Positions 5,100 through 7,751 of a stretch of 7,751 bases of DNA are shown here, piece by piece. The stretch's first letter is position 1; each line of letters opens with the position of its first letter. A program made the position numbers and the translations under genes. The notes under the pieces are model-generated. The model did no database searches and was not told the origin of the DNA. It saw only the letters and a program-made list of their open reading frames with translations. Origin of the DNA: Flavobacteriales bacterium UBA972 (GTDB lineage: Bacteria; Bacteroidota; Bacteroidia; Flavobacteriales; Schleiferiaceae); the NCBI GenBank assembly GCA_002292855.1, contig DBBY01000053.1, forward strand, positions 9,530 to 17,280. Reading direction: 5' to 3'.

Positions 5100-7385
5100 A
5101 TGACCCCGGCGCAATGGTCCCTAGCCCAACTGGCCTCCCTTATTGGGGCTGAGTTGCATTCTACCCAGCCCGAACGGATCGTTCGCAGAATGGCCAGCGA
5201 TTCCAGAACGATGCAGACCGAACCGGCCCTGTTTTGGGCCCTAAAGACCGCCTCGGGCGACGGGCACCGGCACCTTGAAGAAGCTTTGGAGCGCGGCTGC
5301 CTCGCCGCGGTAGTATCGGTGCAAGGCTGGGCAGAGCACCCGGTCGCTGGCCTCGACGTCTTGGTGGTCGACGACGTTTGGACGGCACTGTACCTTCTCG
5401 CGGCAGCCCATCGAGCCGCATTCACCGGAACCGTCGTGGCCATTACCGGCTCCAACGGCAAGACCAGCGTCAAGGAACAGCTTGCCCACCTCATGGCAGA
5501 CCCCACCGTAGTGCGCAGCCCGCGCAGCTATAATTCCAAGCTCGGCGTGCCCTTATCGGTACTTCAGTTCCCCCTAGACGCATCAATGTGGCTCGTCGAG
5601 GTGGGCGTTTCGGAGGCTGGCGGCATGGCGCGCTTCACCCCTTGGCTCAAGCCCACCCACGGAATTTTCACCGGAATCGGCGACGCCCACGACGAGGGTT
5701 TTGCCAGCCGAGCACAGAAGCTTCGCGAGAAACGTTCGCTTTTTGAGGGGGTTACTGCTTTGGTGGTGCCCGAAGACAGGGGCCATGAAGGCGTGCAAAG
5801 CCCCCTGCGCTCCGAAGGCGGGTATTGGATCGGCCCCGACGGCCAGCGCTTTGCCCAAGCCCAGGATTCCCAAGCGGAACGCTCCAATGCCTTTCTGGCC
5901 CTGACGGCCTGCTACATCTTGGGCAAGGTTCCGCACAATTTTGAAACCCGCCCTTGCGGACCCCTTAGGCTGGAGCGCAGGCCCGCCCGCTGGGGTGGCA
6001 GCCTTTTAATCGATCGCTATGCCCTCGACGAGGCCTCGGTAGAAGAAGCCCTCGGGCTCTTGGCCCAAGAAGACAGCCAACCCAAAACCGCGGTGATTTT
6101 TGATGCGGACTTTGGCCGATGGAAGCCTGCCCTAGAAGGCTGGGCTAAGCGCTACCCCATGATTCAAATTGACTTGGCGCATCCGGAGGATTCCGCACCA
6201 GGAATAGCCCAGTCGGGAGCAGTTCTGCTCAAGGGCCATGGCGTAGAAGTTGCGCTTGAGGCCCGTTTGGCCCGCCAGCACGACAGCCTGGTGGAGATTG
6301 ATCTCGATGCCCTTGAGGCGAATCTGCGGCACTATCGCTCCCTGCTGCCGGCCCAAACCCGAGTTATGGCCATGATCAAGGCCAACGGCTACGGCCTGGG
6401 TGCTGTAGTTCTCGCACGGGCATTGGAGCGCCATCGGGTGCATTATTTGGGTGTCGCCTACCCCGAAGAGGGCCGTGAACTGCGGGAAGCGGGAATTCGC
6501 AGCCCCATAATGGTTCTGAATCCCGGAGACCCCTCTTTTGAATTAATGCTTCGCCACCGCTTGGAGCCGGAGCTTTTTAGCTGGGAACGCTTGGCGGCTT
6601 TTGCCGAAGCATACAGCCGCTACCCCGAGGCACTGGGCGACGTTTTAGTGCACATTAAGGTAGACAGCGGCATGCACCGCCTCGGTTTTGAGCCCCACGA
6701 AGGCCGAGCCGTCGCGCAGGCCCTGGCAAAGCTCCCGGGAGTGCGGGTGGCCTCGGTGCTCAGTCATTTTGCAGCCGCCGAAGACCCGCAGCAGGATGAC
6801 TTTAGCCGCGCGCAGTGGGACGCATTCAGCCGCTTTGCCGACGACCTTGAGGGCGAACTTCAAATCAAAGTTTGGCGTCACATGGCCAACACCCCCGCGG
6901 TAGCTCGCCATCCTTGGGCAGCCGGAGACATGGTCCGCCTCGGAATCGGCTTAATGGGTGCTTCCCTTGTCGCGAGCGACGCAAAACAGCTTCAACCGGT
7001 GGTTCAGGTGACTACAACCCTGAGTCAGCTGCGCACCGTCCCCGCAGGCCAGGGTGTAAGCTACGGCAGCACCGACTCCGCCCCCCATGAACGCCTTATT
7101 GCCACCCTCCCGATTGGCTACGCAGACGGAATTCCGCGGGCCTTGAGCAACGGCCGAGGTCAGGCCTACGCCAAGGGCCATTTTATGCCCATTGTGGGCA
7201 GGGTATGCATGGATATGCTCATGGTCGACGCCACGAATACGGGCCTCAGGGTAGGCGATAGGGTGGAACTGCTGGGCAGGCACATTCTGCTCGAGGACTT
7301 CGCTCAATCATGCGGAACCATTAGTTATGAGGTACTTACCGGTCTGTCGCCCCGTTTGCCCCGCTTGGCCGCAAACGGCCTTTAG
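5100..7385 (+). CDS. murF-alr: Bifunctional UDP-MurNAc-tripeptide:D-Ala-D-Ala ligase (MurF) / alanine racemase (Alr)
   Basis: This 761-residue fusion is typical of Bacteroidota and serves peptidoglycan synthesis in the cytoplasm. The N-terminal half (~1-395) is MurF-like, adding D-Ala-D-Ala to the UDP-MurNAc-tripeptide. It has a substrate-binding domain with SDSRT (34-38), a P-loop TGSNGKTS (116-123), YNSKLGVP (144-151), Glu167, GDAHDEGF (194-201) and Lys211, the equivalent of the carbamylated Mur-ligase lysine. The C-terminal half (~396-761) is a PLP-dependent alanine racemase: Lys427 (MIKANGYG) binds PLP, Tyr655 (VSYG) is the second catalytic base, and Arg527, Arg613, PIGYADG (671-677) and RVCMDM (701-706) are conserved. 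The racemase half looks complete. The MurF half is shorter than usual in its C-terminal domain and departs from several Mur motifs, for example DRYA for DSYN and KGHG for KG(A/S)R. The ATG at 5100 is preferred over an upstream TTG at 5067, which would overlap tdk. Confidence 0.96.
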   Translation: MTPAQWSLAQLASLIGAELHSTQPERIVRRMASDSRTMQTEPALFWALKTASGDGHRHLEEALERGCLAAVVSVQGWAEHPVAGLDVLVVDDVWTALYLLAAAHRAAFTGTVVAITGSNGKTSVKEQLAHLMADPTVVRSPRSYNSKLGVPLSVLQFPLDASMWLVEVGVSEAGGMARFTPWLKPTHGIFTGIGDAHDEGFASRAQKLREKRSLFEGVTALVVPEDRGHEGVQSPLRSEGGYWIGPDGQRFAQAQDSQAERSNAFLALTACYILGKVPHNFETRPCGPLRLERRPARWGGSLLIDRYALDEASVEEALGLLAQEDSQPKTAVIFDADFGRWKPALEGWAKRYPMIQIDLAHPEDSAPGIAQSGAVLLKGHGVEVALEARLARQHDSLVEIDLDALEANLRHYRSLLPAQTRVMAMIKANGYGLGAVVLARALERHRVHYLGVAYPEEGRELREAGIRSPIMVLNPGDPSFELMLRHRLEPELFSWERLAAFAEAYSRYPEALGDVLVHIKVDSGMHRLGFEPHEGRAVAQALAKLPGVRVASVLSHFAAAEDPQQDDFSRAQWDAFSRFADDLEGELQIKVWRHMANTPAVARHPWAAGDMVRLGIGLMGASLVASDAKQLQPVVQVTTTLSQLRTVPAGQGVSYGSTDSAPHERLIATLPIGYADGIPRALSNGRGQAYAKGHFMPIVGRVCMDMLMVDATNTGLRVGDRVELLGRHILLEDFAQSCGTISYEVLTGLSPRLPRLAANGL

Positions 7386-7400
7386 GCTACCTTGGCTCCT

Positions 7401-7751
7401 GTGGAACGCCTAATTACTGCCTACCTGGTGCGCGCCGCGGTGATTCTCATGCCTTGGTGGGATCTCGGCAGCGGAATCGCTTTTGCTGCTGCAGCCTTGC
7501 TCTCGCTGGCCTCCGCCCGAGGTAGATGGAGACCCCTACCCGTAGATCTTGCCTTGTGGTCCGGATTCGCCGCCATTGCAGCCAGTGCGCTTTGGACTTC
7601 GGCTCCCTCCTTTGAAACCCTGCTGCGCTGGTCTCCCCTTATTTATATTCCCTTGGCAATGCGCCGGCAGCACCGCGCATGGAGCGGTGGCCTCATAGTG
7701 GGCGGGATTGTGCTCTGCCTTGGCCTATTGGGCAACGGAATCGTTCAGTCC
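7401..7751 (+). CDS. Multi-pass membrane protein, N-terminal fragment; possibly O-antigen ligase/polymerase family
   Basis: An open frame of 117 codons runs from a GTG at 7401 to the window end without a stop. A TTG nine bases upstream (7392) is an alternative start, and no clear Shine-Dalgarno sequence is seen. The product is strongly hydrophobic, with about five candidate membrane segments near residues 4-20, 22-40, 49-66, 75-90 and 97-113. They are separated by short basic loops such as ARGRWR and MRRQHRA, as in an inner-membrane protein. The pattern of short N-terminal helices, then a segment ending ALWTSAPSFETLLRW, then PLIYIPLAM, resembles N-termini of O-antigen ligase/polymerase-like proteins in Bacteroidota. 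The diagnostic large periplasmic loop would lie beyond the window, so the family is a guess while the membrane nature is solid. It starts 15 bases after murF-alr and in the same frame, so it is probably cotranscribed. Confidence 0.6.
   Translation, partial: MERLITAYLVRAAVILMPWWDLGSGIAFAAAALLSLASARGRWRPLPVDLALWSGFAAIAASALWTSAPSFETLLRWSPLIYIPLAMRRQHRAWSGGLIVGGIVLCLGLLGNGIVQS

Noticed and set aside
4637..5506. A 289-codon open frame on the minus strand across tdk and the start of murF-alr
   Set aside because: It is antisense to two well-supported genes, its translation is low in recognisable motifs and compositionally odd, and GC-rich coding DNA commonly leaves such antisense frames open.
7367..7380. 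GGCCG-CAAA-CGGCC hairpin followed by TTT at the end of murF-alr, resembling a terminator
   Set aside because: The stem is only five pairs, the T run is three bases, it lies inside the last codons of the racemase, and the next gene begins about 20 bases later; chance or at most a weak attenuator.

Overview
The window is a compact, GC-rich (by eye roughly 60%) stretch of chromosomal housekeeping genes from a member of the Bacteroidota, probably a high-GC Flavobacteriales-type lineage. Three features support this: a MurF ligase fused to alanine racemase, a DAHP synthase carrying chorismate mutase at its C-terminus, and a short RsmI without a C-terminal extension. Good Shine-Dalgarno sequences are also nearly absent, as is usual in the phylum. 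The phylum call is firm; anything finer is inference.

Layout. Two gene blocks diverge from a tiny gap near 4483-4522. Leftward (minus strand), in transcription order, are an uncharacterised 266-residue coiled-coil/Ala-Glu-rich protein (4482-3682), rsmI (3681-2983), a bifunctional DAHP synthase/chorismate mutase (2986-1877), recJ (1880-162) and the first 52 codons of trmB (158-1, running off the window). The junctions are TAA|ATG with no gap, two 4-base ATGA overlaps, and a 3-base gap, so this is almost certainly one translationally coupled operon. Rightward (plus strand) are tdk (4523-5095), the murF-alr fusion (5100-7385) and the N-terminal 117 codons of a multi-pass membrane protein, tentatively O-antigen ligase/polymerase-like (7401 to the window end). 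These genes are separated by 4 and 15 bases.

How the genes relate. The left operon mixes RNA modification (RsmI on 16S rRNA, TrmB on tRNA), entry into the shikimate pathway with the chorismate-to-prephenate step, and single-strand DNA exonuclease function. It is not a single pathway but a growth-linked housekeeping cluster. The right block combines thymidine salvage, the last cytoplasmic UDP-MurNAc-pentapeptide step with D-alanine supply, and perhaps a surface-polysaccharide protein.

I found no mobile element, CRISPR array, tRNA, rRNA or clear terminator, and no gene-free stretch over 40 bases. Nothing here is a convincing new system. The points most worth a second look are the uncharacterised conserved-looking protein, the shortened and motif-divergent MurF half, the thymidine kinase lacking most zinc ligands, and the near-zero divergent intergenic region.
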